NCBI GenBank assembly: GCA_947467605.1
Contig: CANIII010000026.1
Location: 1 to 54,734, forward strand
Direction of reading: 5' to 3'
DNA: 54,734 bases
From: Acidobacteriota bacterium
GTDB lineage: Bacteria > Acidobacteriota > Vicinamibacteria > Vicinamibacterales > SCN-69-37
Within the stretch, counting starts at the first letter, position 1, and every line of letters starts with the position of its first letter. Made by a program: the position numbers and the translations under genes. Under the pieces are notes generated by a model. That model saw only the letters and a program-made list of their open reading frames with translations, ran no database searches and had not been told where the DNA came from. Positions 29,913-39,181 of the stretch are shown piece by piece.

Positions 29913-32900
29913 CTACGACTGTAGGGAATAGATCGCCGCGCGCTTGCCGCGGATCCACTGGCTGGCGGCTTCCATGTAGAGGTAGAAGACCGGCGTGATG
30001 TACAGGGTCAGCGTCTGCGACACGATCAGGCCGCCGACGACCGCCAGGCCCAGCGGGCGGCGGGCTTCGGCGCCAGCACCGAGGCCGAGCGCGATCGGCA
30101 ACGTCCCAACCAGCGCCGCCATCGTCGTCATCATGATCGGACGGAAGCGGACGAGGCAGGCTTCGTGCATCGCCGCGGCCGCGGTCTTGCTGCCTGTTCG
30201 ACGCAGCTCGATCGCGAAGTCGATCATCATGATGCCGTTCTTCTTCACAAGGCCGACCAGCATGATGACGCCGACAAACGCGTAGAGGTTGAGGTCTACC
30301 TTGAAGAGCATCAGTGTGATCAACGCGCCGAGACCGGCCGACGGCAGACCCGAGAGAATCGTCAACGGGTGGATGAAGCTCTCGTAGAGCATGCCGAGCA
30401 CGACGTAGATCACGAAGATGGCGAGGATCAGGATGATGCCGAGACCCTTGGCCGAATCCTGAAACGCCTGTGCCGCGCCTTGGAAGCTGGTGCTGACTGA
30501 TGCGGGCAGCACCGACCGCGCGGCGTCCTGCACCGCGTTCACCGCGTCACCGAGGGCCACGCCCGTCTTGAGGTTGAACGAGATGGTCACCGATGGCAGC
30601 TGGCCGGTGTGGTTGACCTGCAGCGGGCCGACACCCGTTTCCGCACGCGTCACCGTCGAGAGCGCGACGAGGTTGCCGGTCGACGTCTTGAGATAGATCG
30701 ATGACAGTGACGACGCGTCTTGCTGGAACTCCGGCGCGACGCGCATCAGCACGGCGTACTGATTGTTCGGCATGAAGATCGTCGAGATCTGCTGGCCGCT
30801 GAATGCACTTGCGAGCGCCGCCTCGACGTTGTCGGCGGTGAAGCCCATCGACGAAATGCGATCGCGGTCGAGTGAAACGGTGAGCTGCGGGTTGGTCAGC
30901 TGAAGGTCGCTCGACACGTCCGCAATCTGCGTGACGCTGCGCAGGCGCTCTTCGAGCACGGGCGCGAACTTGTAGAGCTCGGCCGTGTCGGTGCCGGCCA
31001 GCGTGAACTGATACTGCGCGCGTGCCTGTCGGCCGCCGATGTTGATGACGGGCGGGTTCTGCAGATAGACGCGAATGCCGGGGATGCCCGAGAGCTTCGG
31101 TCGCAGTTCTTCGAGGATCTGATCCGCGCTGAGCGTGCGCTCCGTGCGCGGTTTCAGGTCGATCGAAAACCGTCCACTGTTGAGCGCGCCAAAGCCGACC
31201 GCTGACGTGAAGCCCAATACGTTCGGATCCGCTTTCACGATGGCCGCCGCGGCCTTCTGATGCGCGACCATCGCATCGAAGCCCATACCCTGCGTGCCTT
31301 CGGTCTGCGCCGTCAGCTGGCCGGTGTCCTGACTCGGGATGAATCCGAGCGGGATGTGCTGGAAGCACCAGACTGTTGCGAAGATCAACCCGGCAGACAC
31401 CAGCATCGTGACGACGTGAAACTGCATCGCCTTCTGCAGCGTCCACGCGTAGCCCTTCAACGACACATCAAAGACCCACTCAATGGCGTTGTAGAGGACG
31501 CCGTGCCGCGTCTGCGGTGGCCGCAGGAAGCGAGCCGAGAGCATCGGCGTGAGGCTGATCGAGACAAAGCCCGACACGAGGATGGCGACGCCGATGACGA
31601 CGGCAAACTCATGCAACAAGCGACCGACGACACCGCCGAGGAAGAGGATGGGGATGAAGACGGCGGCCAGTGACAGCGTCATCGACACGATCGTGAACGC
31701 CACTTCTTTCGAGCCGTTCAACGCCGCGGTCATCGCGTCTTCGCCGTGCTCCATGTGGCGCACAATGTTTTCGAGCATCACGATCGCGTCGTCGACGACG
31801 AAGCCGACCGAGAGCGTGAGCGCCATCAGCGAGAGGTTGTCGAGGCTGTAGCCGAGCAGCGACATCACCGCAAACGTGCCGACGATCGACGCCGGCAGCG
31901 CCAGGCTGGGGATCACGGTCGCCGAAAAGTTGCGCAGGAACAGGAAGATGACGAGGATGACGAGGACGACGGTGAGGATCAGCGTGACTTTGACGTCATG
32001 CACCGATTCGCGCACGGCCTGTGAGCGGTCGTTGCGCACGCCGATGGTCACCGACGCAGGCATCAACGCCTGCAGGTCCGGCACGAGGGCGAGGATGCCG
32101 TCGACCGTCTCGACCGTGTTGCTGCCGGGCTGACGATTGATCGCGAGGTAGATCGTGCGCGTGTCGTTGAGCCAGCTGGCTTGACGGTCGTTCTCGATGC
32201 CGTCGTAGACATGGGCGACTTCGTTGAGGCGAATCGGATTGCCGTTGCGATACGCGACGATCACCGGACCGAACTCCGCGGCGCTGGTGAGCTGGCCGAT
32301 GGCCTTCACCGAAATCGCGCGATCGGAACTGTAGAGCGTGCCCGTGGGGCGATTGACGTTGGCGCGCTGGACCGCGGTCGACAGTTCGTCGAGACCCATG
32401 TCGCGCGCGGCCAGGTCGAGCGGGTTCACGTCGATGCGAACGGCACGTTTCTGAGCGCCGAAGATATTCACCTGCGCGACGCCTTTCACCATCGAGATCT
32501 TCTGGCTGATGGTCGTTTCTGCGTATTCGTTAATCTCCGACAGAGGCATCGTCGGCGACGTCAGTGTCAGCAGGAGAATCGAGCCTTCAGCCGGGTTCAC
32601 TTTCTGGAACGAGGGCGGCGCCGGCATGTCGGGCGGCAACTGACGCACGACGCGCGCGATCGCGGTCTGCACGTCCTGTGCGGCGGCGTCGATGTTGCGG
32701 TCGAGCAGAAACTGCAGCGTGATCGAGGTGCTGCCAAGCGAGCTCGACGAGCTGATCGTGTCGATGCCCGGCAGGCTCGAGAACTGCTTTTCCAGCGGTG
32801 TCGCCACCGCGGCCGCCATCGTCTCGGGGTTGGCGCCCGGGAGGTTGGCGTTGACGGTGATGGTGGGGAAGTCGATCGTCGGCAGATCGCTGACCGGCAG

Positions 32901-32993
32901 CGCGCGATACCCGATGATGCCGAAGATCACGATCGACAGCTGAATCAGCGTCGTCGCGACCGGACGTTTAATGAAGCCCTCTGAGAGGTTCAT
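29913..32993 (-). CDS. RND multidrug efflux permease (HAE1, MdtB/AcrB-like)
   Basis: 1026 residues, full length. MNLSEGFIKRPVATTLIQLS and the DLPTIDFPTITVNANLPGA segment are typical of the MdtB/MdtC branch. Proton-relay residues are present: VDDAIVMLENI in TM4 (Asp pair) and the Lys in VGLVKKNGIMMIDFAIE in TM10. The C-terminal GLAVVGGLIVSQTLTLYITPVFYLY is the last helix. It exports hydrophobic compounds using proton motive force together with the adaptor encoded upstream and an outer-membrane channel not seen in the window. Its ATG overlaps the adaptor stop (bases 32990-32993). Confidence 0.96.
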   Translation of the reverse strand: MNLSEGFIKRPVATTLIQLSIVIFGIIGYRALPVSDLPTIDFPTITVNANLPGANPETMAAAVATPLEKQFSSLPGIDTISSSSSLGSTSITLQFLLDRNIDAAAQDVQTAIARVVRQLPPDMPAPPSFQKVNPAEGSILLLTLTSPTMPLSEINEYAETTISQKISMVKGVAQVNIFGAQKRAVRIDVNPLDLAARDMGLDELSTAVQRANVNRPTGTLYSSDRAISVKAIGQLTSAAEFGPVIVAYRNGNPIRLNEVAHVYDGIENDRQASWLNDTRTIYLAINRQPGSNTVETVDGILALVPDLQALMPASVTIGVRNDRSQAVRESVHDVKVTLILTVVLVILVIFLFLRNFSATVIPSLALPASIVGTFAVMSLLGYSLDNLSLMALTLSVGFVVDDAIVMLENIVRHMEHGEDAMTAALNGSKEVAFTIVSMTLSLAAVFIPILFLGGVVGRLLHEFAVVIGVAILVSGFVSISLTPMLSARFLRPPQTRHGVLYNAIEWVFDVSLKGYAWTLQKAMQFHVVTMLVSAGLIFATVWCFQHIPLGFIPSQDTGQLTAQTEGTQGMGFDAMVAHQKAAAAIVKADPNVLGFTSAVGFGALNSGRFSIDLKPRTERTLSADQILEELRPKLSGIPGIRVYLQNPPVINIGGRQARAQYQFTLAGTDTAELYKFAPVLEERLRSVTQIADVSSDLQLTNPQLTVSLDRDRISSMGFTADNVEAALASAFSGQQISTIFMPNNQYAVLMRVAPEFQQDASSLSSIYLKTSTGNLVALSTVTRAETGVGPLQVNHTGQLPSVTISFNLKTGVALGDAVNAVQDAARSVLPASVSTSFQGAAQAFQDSAKGLGIILILAIFVIYVVLGMLYESFIHPLTILSGLPSAGLGALITLMLFKVDLNLYAFVGVIMLVGLVKKNGIMMIDFAIELRRTGSKTAAAAMHEACLVRFRPIMMTTMAALVGTLPIALGLGAGAEARRPLGLAVVGGLIVSQTLTLYITPVFYLYMEAASQWIRGKRAAIYSLQS

Positions 32994-34126
32994 CCCTTCT
33001 TGCTCACCGCAGGCTTGACCGACACTTTGGCGCCCGGCGTGAGCCGGAGCTGGCCATCGGTGACGACTTGATCCTCGATGGTGAGTCCCGTTTCAATCAC
33101 CGTGATTTCGCCGTCGGTCCAGGCGACCTTGACGGGCCGGGCTTCAACCGTCTTGTCGGCCTTCATCACGTAGACAAAGGGGCCTTGCTGGCTGGCTTGC
33201 ATCGCGGTCGTCGGGATCACGAGGGCGTGGGCTTCGACGGAGATCTGCAGTGAGACGTCGACGTACTGACCCGGCCAGAGCTGGCGATCGGTGTTAGCGA
33301 ACGTGCCTTTCACCTTGATCATGTCGGTGGCTGGGTCGACGCTGCTGTCGATGAAGCCGAGCACGCCTGAAAGCGTGGCGCCCCCCGGAAGCTTCGCCGC
33401 GACTTTCAGTGCGTTCGGACCCTGACCGCCGCGCAGTTTCGAGAGCAGGCGCGCCGGCATAGCGAACGACACGTGAATCGGTGAGGTCTGGTTGATCGTC
33501 ACGAGCGGTGTCGTGTCATTCGCCCGGATGAGCGCGCCTTGATGCACGAGGAGTGCGCCCGTGCGACCCGACACCGGTGCGGTGATCGTGGTGAACTGCA
33601 GTTGCAACTGCGCATTCTCAATCGCCGCGCGGTCGGCGGCGAGGGCGCTCTTCAGCGCGTTGGCGTTGGCATTGACGGTGTCACGATCGGCCTTTGGTAG
33701 CAGGCCCTTCGCGAAGAGTTCTTCCGCGCGCCGTAGCTGTTCCTGCGCATTGGCCGATTGCGCGGTGTCTTTGGTGAGCACCGCTTCGGCCTGCGTGAGC
33801 GTGATCTGAAATGGCCGAGGATCCAGCGTGAACAAGACGTCGCCGGCTTTCACGTCCTGGCCTTCGGTGAAGCCGACCTTCAACAACTGACCCGTGACCT
33901 GCGATCGAATGTCGACGGTCGAGGAGGCCATCACGGTGCCGACGGCTTTGACCGCCACCGGCAGTGACCGTTCCTCCACTTGCGCCACCGAGACGGGGGC
34001 TGCGCCGCCGCCACCGCGCCCACCGCCCTTGGCATCGGCCGCCGGTGCGCCCGACGTCGCCGGCGCGGCGCCTTGGCCACACGCTGCGCTGCTAATTACG
34101 AGAAGGCCGATTAAAACCGATCGCAT
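32990..34126 (-). CDS. RND efflux periplasmic adaptor lipoprotein
   Basis: 378 residues. MRSVLIGLLVISSAACGQG has a lipobox (SAAC), so it is a lipoprotein. Barrel-sandwich and lipoyl segments flank a helical hairpin: VDIRSQVTGQLLKVGFTEGQ, AQSANAQEQLRRAEELFAKG, LQFTTITAPVSGRTGALLVH, then the beta-barrel region LGFIDSSVDPATDMIKVKGTF. This is the MdtA/AcrA membrane-fusion protein that joins the permease to an outer-membrane channel. First gene of the operon. The upstream 110 bp hold the promoter region shared with the divergent padR gene. Confidence 0.95.
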   Translation of the reverse strand: MRSVLIGLLVISSAACGQGAAPATSGAPAADAKGGGRGGGGAAPVSVAQVEERSLPVAVKAVGTVMASSTVDIRSQVTGQLLKVGFTEGQDVKAGDVLFTLDPRPFQITLTQAEAVLTKDTAQSANAQEQLRRAEELFAKGLLPKADRDTVNANANALKSALAADRAAIENAQLQLQFTTITAPVSGRTGALLVHQGALIRANDTTPLVTINQTSPIHVSFAMPARLLSKLRGGQGPNALKVAAKLPGGATLSGVLGFIDSSVDPATDMIKVKGTFANTDRQLWPGQYVDVSLQISVEAHALVIPTTAMQASQQGPFVYVMKADKTVEARPVKVAWTDGEITVIETGLTIEDQVVTDGQLRLTPGAKVSVKPAVSKKG

Positions 34127-34205
34127 GTCCCTATTCTCTGACAGAAGGCGACCGTTGAGGTTACCGGTAACTAATCATCCATTGATTCAAATACGCACAG
34201 TGTGG

Positions 34206-34230
34206 ATTTAGTGTGCAATGTCCACTAAAT
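34206..34230. promoter_or_regulatory. Candidate PadR operator
   Basis: ATTTAGTG (34206-34213), 9 bases, CACTAAAT (34223-34230): a perfect 8-bp inverted repeat ending 7 bp before the padR start codon. PadR proteins often repress their own operon through such dyads. It lies between the RND operon and padR, so it might influence both directions; that is inference. Confidence 0.55.
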
Positions 34231-34237
34231 TGGCGGT

Positions 34238-34552
34238 GTGGCTGACTACCTGGGTGAGTTTGAACAACTGCTGCTCCTCGCTGTGCTTCGGCTCGGCACC
34301 GACGCAAATGGGGTGACCATTCGCGACACCCTGCACGACCGCGCGGGTCGCGTCGTCTCGTTCGGCGCCATCTACAGCACTGTGCGGCGCCTCGAAGAGA
34401 AGGGCTTACTGAGATCCAGTCTCGGGGACCCGACGCCTGTGCGTGGCGGACGCGCCAAAAAGCAGCTCGAGCTCACGCCCCGCGGTCGCGCGGCGCTCGG
34501 CAACGAACAGCGCGCCCTCCATCGCATGGCCGAAGGGCTGAAGCTCCCATGA
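34238..34552 (+). CDS. PadR-family regulator (acidobacterial type)
   Basis: 104 residues from a GTG at 34238. The winged-helix domain is evident: EFEQLLLLAVLRL, a recognition helix with FGAIYSTVRRLEEKGLLRS, and a wing GGRAKKQLELTPRGRAAL. It lacks the C-terminal dimerisation helices of long PadR proteins. Short PadR regulators paired with a MacB-like permease are a recurring acidobacterial arrangement (TIGR03433 with TIGR03434). The TGA overlaps the ATG of the permease gene (34549-34552), so translation is coupled. The inverted repeat just upstream is a likely autoregulatory site. Confidence 0.92.
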   Translation: MADYLGEFEQLLLLAVLRLGTDANGVTIRDTLHDRAGRVVSFGAIYSTVRRLEEKGLLRSSLGDPTPVRGGRAKKQLELTPRGRAALGNEQRALHRMAEGLKLP

Positions 34553-37209
34553 AACTCTCCACCTGGTGCTTGCGCTGGTGTGTCGCCGCCGACGATCGCG
34601 ACGCCATCGACGGCGACCTGCGGCATGAATACGCGGCGATGCGCGATCGCGGCGCTTCGCGATGGCGCGCGAACGTGTGGCTCGCGCGCGAAGTGGCGGT
34701 GGCCTGTGCCTACGGCTTGGCGTCACGTATCCGCGAGTCCGTGCCGTCACGCTCAGGCCTGCGTGTCGAAATCCGCGAGGCCATTCGCGTTCTACGGCGA
34801 CGACCCGCGAGCACTCTGGCCATGATCGTCACGCTGGCGCTCGGCATCGGCGCCAATACCGGCATGTTCACCGTGCTCAATGCGGCCCTGTGGCGCCCGC
34901 TCCCATTTCCCTCGCCCGACCAGCTCGTCGTCATTCGCGAGTACCAGCGGAACAAATCTGACAGCAGCCGCGGCGTGTCGTATCTCAACTTCGCCGACTG
35001 GCGCGCCGAGAGCCGCGCGTTCGAGTCGATGGCCCTGGCGACGCTGGATACGGGCTCGCTCAAACTGGCCGAGTCTGTGGTGAAGGCCGAGGGCGCCATC
35101 GTGTCGCCGGGCTTCTTTCATACGCTCGGCGTCAGCGCGGCGATGGGCACGACGTTTGATGCGATCGGCGACGATGGCCTCTCGAGGTTCGGCTTGCCGG
35201 CAATCATGTTGAGCGACGCCGGATGGCGACGTTACTTCCACGCCGATCCTGGCATCGTTGGCCGCGAGGTTGAACTGGATGGCCGCCGTTCCGAAATCGT
35301 CGGCGTCACGCCTGCCGGCATCCTGCCGCTCGCGACTGAGCCGATCGATTTCTGGTCCACCGCGCGCACGCTCGGCAATCCCACCGACCCCTCGTCGGCC
35401 AACGGCAGCCGGAACTTTCGTCAATACGCGGGCGTGCTGGCCCGTCTGCGACCGGGCGTGTCGCGCGACGAAGCACAGCGGGAACTGGACGCGATCGGTG
35501 CGGGTCTGTTGGCACGGTATCCCCGTGCGATGGCCAATCGCGGCGTGAGCATCGAGCCGCTGCGCGACGTATTTGTGGGGGATTCCGCGAAGACGCTGTG
35601 GCTGCTCTTCGGCATGGTGAGCGTCGTGCTGCTCATCGCCTGTGTGAATGTCGCGAACGTGTGTCTCGCGCGCGCGTCGACACGGCAGCGTGAAGTGGCG
35701 ATTCGCGGCGCACTCGGCGCGCGCCGCATCGACATCGTGCGGCAGTTCGTCACCGAAAGCGTGCTCGTTTCCCTGACAGGCGGCGCCTGCGGACTGTGGC
35801 TGTCGGTCTGGCTGGTCAGCGTGCTCAGTGCACTGCTGCCGGCGGAAGTGCCGAAAGTCGCCGGTCTCACGCCCGACTGGCGCGTGTTCGCCTTCGCGCT
35901 CGCGGCTGCGCTTGTCACCGGGCTCATCTGTGGCGTTGTGCCGGCCTGGTCCGCCACACGCGCGCGCGCCTCCGCGTCATCGTCGCTCTCGGACGGCCGC
36001 CGCTCGGCCAGTGGCCCAGTGCCACGACGATTGCGCGATGCGCTCATCGCGATGGAAGTGGCGGCCGCGCTCGCCTTACTCGTCGCTGCGGGGTTGATGA
36101 CGAACAGCCTTGTGCGCCTCGGCCGCGTAGCGCCCGGGTTTGATGGGAAACAGTTGCTGACCACTCGGCTCTCGCTTGATGGTGATCGCTACGAAGGCGG
36201 CTCGGTGCATGCGCCGCGGATCAACCGCGTGCTCGACGATCTCGATGCCCGCTTGCGTCAACTGCCGGGCGTCAATGACGTCGCGTTTGCCCAGTCTGTG
36301 CCGCTGACCGGCGTCGAGAACAGCACCGAGTTCTCGATTCCTGGCCGCCCGGCTCCGGTGGGCAAGGGCCCGACGGCTGGTCTGCGTTTTGTCAGCGCGT
36401 CGTACTTTCACACGATGAGGATTCCGTTCGTCGACGGTCGCGCGTTCTCGGCGCAGGATCGCGATGGCGCACCGCCGGTGGTGGCCGTCAATGAAGCGTT
36501 TGTGCGTGAGTTCTTGCCAGGTGAAGTGGCGCTCGGGCGAATGCTGTCGCTCGGATGGGGCGGCGAAACGCCGAAGCAGATCGTGGCGATTGTCGGCGAT
36601 GTGCGGCACAAGAGCCTCGGCGATCGTCCGCGTCCCGAGATGTATGTGCCGCAGGCGCAATTCGGCAACACGTCTGTCACCGTCGTTATGCGGAGCGCCG
36701 CGACTACCGATGCGATCGGGCCGGCGATGCTGGCGGCCATTCATGATGTGGACCCGCTGTTGGCGCTCTCGGGTGTGAAGACGCTCGATGACTACCGTGC
36801 CGACACGCTGGCGGTGCCGCGCTTTGGCGCCTGGCTCCTCGGCGGATTCGGTGTCCTGGCGCTCCTGCTCACGACGGTCGGCCTCTACGGTGTGACCAGC
36901 TACACGACGGCACAACGCACGCAGGAAATCGGCGTGCGAATGGCGCTCGGTGCCCAGGTGTCGGATGTGTTGCGCCTGGTCATTCGTCAGGGCGCGCAGC
37001 CCGTGCTCGTTGGGCTCGCGATCGGTGTCCTGGGCGCGCTGGCGGCGTCGCGCGCACTCGGTGCCTGGCTCTACGAAGTTGCGCCGACCGATCCATGGAC
37101 GCTGATCAGCGTCGCGTCCCTCCTCGCGGTTGTCGCCCTCCTGGCCTGCTACATTCCCGCGAGACGCGCCTCGCGCGTGGATCCGCTGCTCGCGCTCCGC
37201 GGTAACTGA
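34549..37209 (+). CDS. ADOP-type ABC transporter permease (MacB-like, duplicated)
   Basis: 886 residues. A short N-terminal region (RDAIDGDLRHEYAAMRDRGA) precedes the first membrane helix. Two FtsX/MacB permease units follow: unit 1 with VTLALGIGANTGMFTVLNAA, a periplasmic domain and helices near residues 345-470, and unit 2 with FGVLALLLTTVGLYGVTSYT and TQEIGVRMALGAQ at the end. This matches the acidobacterial duplicated orphan permease family (TIGR03434): two MacB permease halves without an ATPase in the same operon. Transported substrate unknown. The last 61 bp overlap the convergent methyltransferase gene. Confidence 0.93.
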   Translation: MKLSTWCLRWCVAADDRDAIDGDLRHEYAAMRDRGASRWRANVWLAREVAVACAYGLASRIRESVPSRSGLRVEIREAIRVLRRRPASTLAMIVTLALGIGANTGMFTVLNAALWRPLPFPSPDQLVVIREYQRNKSDSSRGVSYLNFADWRAESRAFESMALATLDTGSLKLAESVVKAEGAIVSPGFFHTLGVSAAMGTTFDAIGDDGLSRFGLPAIMLSDAGWRRYFHADPGIVGREVELDGRRSEIVGVTPAGILPLATEPIDFWSTARTLGNPTDPSSANGSRNFRQYAGVLARLRPGVSRDEAQRELDAIGAGLLARYPRAMANRGVSIEPLRDVFVGDSAKTLWLLFGMVSVVLLIACVNVANVCLARASTRQREVAIRGALGARRIDIVRQFVTESVLVSLTGGACGLWLSVWLVSVLSALLPAEVPKVAGLTPDWRVFAFALAAALVTGLICGVVPAWSATRARASASSSLSDGRRSASGPVPRRLRDALIAMEVAAALALLVAAGLMTNSLVRLGRVAPGFDGKQLLTTRLSLDGDRYEGGSVHAPRINRVLDDLDARLRQLPGVNDVAFAQSVPLTGVENSTEFSIPGRPAPVGKGPTAGLRFVSASYFHTMRIPFVDGRAFSAQDRDGAPPVVAVNEAFVREFLPGEVALGRMLSLGWGGETPKQIVAIVGDVRHKSLGDRPRPEMYVPQAQFGNTSVTVVMRSAATTDAIGPAMLAAIHDVDPLLALSGVKTLDDYRADTLAVPRFGAWLLGGFGVLALLLTTVGLYGVTSYTTAQRTQEIGVRMALGAQVSDVLRLVIRQGAQPVLVGLAIGVLGALAASRALGAWLYEVAPTDPWTLISVASLLAVVALLACYIPARRASRVDPLLALRGN

Positions 37210-38072
37210 ATTTGGCGGTGGTGATCCCGGCGCAAGGACGTGCACGTGAAGAGCGGCCGCTTGTAGAACTCACCCGGAAACTGATCAAGGTCGTAGCGCG
37301 CGATGGCCGTGGCCAGCGTGCCATCTTCGATCCGCCTGCCGTCGCTGATTGCGGCAACGAGATCATCTTGAAGATCACCATACGTCACGACGCCGTTGAC
37401 GCGCGTCGGATACGCGACCCGATCGATCTGCCAACCACCACTGGTCAGTAGCCCCGCCATGTAGCGCAGCTTCTCGACATGCGCGTCGCGTGGCACGAGT
37501 GGATTGGTCGTGTCGCCACCCCAGTTGGATCCCATTTGAAACAGCATGAGCCGGCGCGTGTTGGCGAGTGCTGCCAGAAACCGCACGGCGTAGTCGTCGA
37601 ACGCCGCGCGGGTGCGCGGCAGGGCGCTCTCGAAATCGTAGCCGGCGTGGTGTAGCACGTTGAGCAGCAGCACCGCGTCCTGCGGCTGAATGCCCGAGAG
37701 CGAGTCGAGCGTCACGCCCTGCGGCACCACCTCGACGTTGCCAAGGCCGAACGTGCTCGCGATCGTGTCGATGTATGTCGCATGTGTGGGATCGGGTTCG
37801 CAGGCGGTGACGCGAAGGTGTGGAAACCGATGCGCCAGGCTCAGTGAAAAGAAGCCGGTGTTGGCGCCAATGTCAGTGAGCGTGCGGATGTTGGCGAGCG
37901 GCAGCGCTGTCATCAGATACGCGAGTCGGCAATGGTCGCCCCGCCAGCGATCGTCGATCGTCTCGCGATAGTTGAGGGCGTCCGACACGAAGTCGGGCAC
38001 GCTCTGATAGGCGTGGTGTTTCGACGGCTCGGTATAGAGCGTGTGCAGCTGTTCAGCCAGTGCGCCGGTCAT
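37149..38072 (-). CDS. Class I SAM-dependent methyltransferase
   Basis: 307 residues from the ATG at 38072, chosen because GGAG lies eight bases upstream and the ATG overlaps the stop of the ATP-grasp gene (ATGA, 38069-38072). The much longer open frame upstream of this is antisense to the ATP-grasp gene. The SAM-binding motif I is LTDIGANTGFFSLSLAHRFP, followed by TACEPD (acidic loop) and VLLLNVLHHAGYD (motif IV region). The C-terminal 60 or so residues (YDLDQFPGEFYKRPLFTC) are not part of the Rossmann fold. Third gene of a three-gene operon; it probably methylates the product of the preceding enzymes. Confidence 0.85.
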   Translation of the reverse strand: MTGALAEQLHTLYTEPSKHHAYQSVPDFVSDALNYRETIDDRWRGDHCRLAYLMTALPLANIRTLTDIGANTGFFSLSLAHRFPHLRVTACEPDPTHATYIDTIASTFGLGNVEVVPQGVTLDSLSGIQPQDAVLLLNVLHHAGYDFESALPRTRAAFDDYAVRFLAALANTRRLMLFQMGSNWGGDTTNPLVPRDAHVEKLRYMAGLLTSGGWQIDRVAYPTRVNGVVTYGDLQDDLVAAISDGRRIEDGTLATAIARYDLDQFPGEFYKRPLFTCTSLRRDHHRQIQLPRSASSGSTREARLAGM

Positions 38073-39178
38073 TCGGATCTCCGTACCCATTCGTTGACGA
38101 ACATGCCGAGTGTGTCCGGCTTGAGGTAGACATCGCCGGCCAGCCGACTCGAGAGTGAGAGCCAGGGAAACCGCGGGCGCGGCTGGTGCCACACCATGCC
38201 CTGGCACAGTCCACCGAGCCACAGATACGAGGCGGCATGACCCGCCGAGGGATCCGCGCTGGTCACATGACCGTGCACCGCGTCTTCGACAAACGCGCGG
38301 AGCAAATGCGAGCCGGCATTGCGAAGCAGTTGCATCGGGCCCCACAACCGCGGATTCAATTCGATGGCAACGTACTCGCTGCCCGATCGAATCAGCTCCA
38401 CCATCGCCAGACCGTGAAACCCTTCGCTCCGCAACAGGCTGACGACGCGATCGCTCATTGCGGTGGTGTGGAGGGTGTCGGAGCGGGCAAACAGCATCGA
38501 CTTGCCGCCTGGCTGCTGCAACAGATTGCGTTGCGACCAGCTGAAGACTGGCGCCGCTGGATCTGCGGGGAGGTAGTAGAGCAAGTAGTGACTCGGTCCT
38601 TCGACCAGGGCCTCGAAGTAGTAGTCCGCGGGCTGGCCGATCATCGATTGCGCGGCGACCCAGTCGCTGGCCGATCGGATCAGGATGGGATACAGCGATC
38701 GGCCATCGGCCGTGATGTTCACGCGCGGCTTGGCGACGAATGGATACTGGCCTGCCTCCGGGTGCACGAGTGCGGGCACCGCGATACCGGCTTGCTCGCA
38801 CAGTCCGCGGAAGGACCACTTGTTCGTGACACGCGCGTAGCACGCCGCGTCGACGAGTGGAATCTCACAGCGACGCTCGAGGAACCAGTCGCGATGAGCG
38901 AGGACGTGCTGGTCGAGGAATTCTGACGATGGCGCGATCACGTAGCGATCGGCCGGATGTTTCGACTGCACACGCCGCAGGCAGCGATGGATGTCGATGT
39001 GGTCGAGTGCCGCCATGGTGCGGATCGCATCCACGTGCGTGCGGTAGGCCGTGCGAAAGATGCTGTCGCGACCGCTGGCCGCGATGATCGAGAACGGCTC
39101 GCGCATGGCCGTAAGCTCGCGGCACAGCGCCACGACGGCGCGATCGTTGTAGCCGCTGAAGATCAGGAGCCGCGTCAC
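38069..39178 (-). CDS. ATP-grasp ligase
   Basis: 369 residues. The order of segments fits the ATP-grasp fold: an N-terminal pre-ATP-grasp domain (LLIFSGYNDRAVVALCREL), a nucleotide lysine in NKWSFRGLCEQAGIAVPALV, a second in YPFVAKPRV, the hinge EALVEGPSHYLL, and the Mg-binding end GLAMVELIRSGSEYVAIELNP RLWG (Glu and Asn). These enzymes join a carboxylate to an amine, thiol or imine with ATP. Resemblance is to stand-alone ligases of secondary metabolism and D-aspartate ligase-like enzymes. Middle gene of the operon (starts 3 bp after the aminotransferase stop). Confidence 0.83.
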   Translation of the reverse strand: MTRLLIFSGYNDRAVVALCRELTAMREPFSIIAASGRDSIFRTAYRTHVDAIRTMAALDHIDIHRCLRRVQSKHPADRYVIAPSSEFLDQHVLAHRDWFLERRCEIPLVDAACYARVTNKWSFRGLCEQAGIAVPALVHPEAGQYPFVAKPRVNITADGRSLYPILIRSASDWVAAQSMIGQPADYYFEALVEGPSHYLLYYLPADPAAPVFSWSQRNLLQQPGGKSMLFARSDTLHTTAMSDRVVSLLRSEGFHGLAMVELIRSGSEYVAIELNPRLWGPMQLLRNAGSHLLRAFVEDAVHGHVTSADPSAGHAASYLWLGGLCQGMVWHQPRPRFPWLSLSSRLAGDVYLKPDTLGMFVNEWVRRSE

Positions 39179-39181
39179 GGG

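Noticed and set aside
38073..38843. N-terminal 257-residue extension of the methyltransferase frame
   Set aside because: It is out of frame over the well-conserved ATP-grasp gene; a ribosome-binding site and an ATGA overlap fix the start at 38072.
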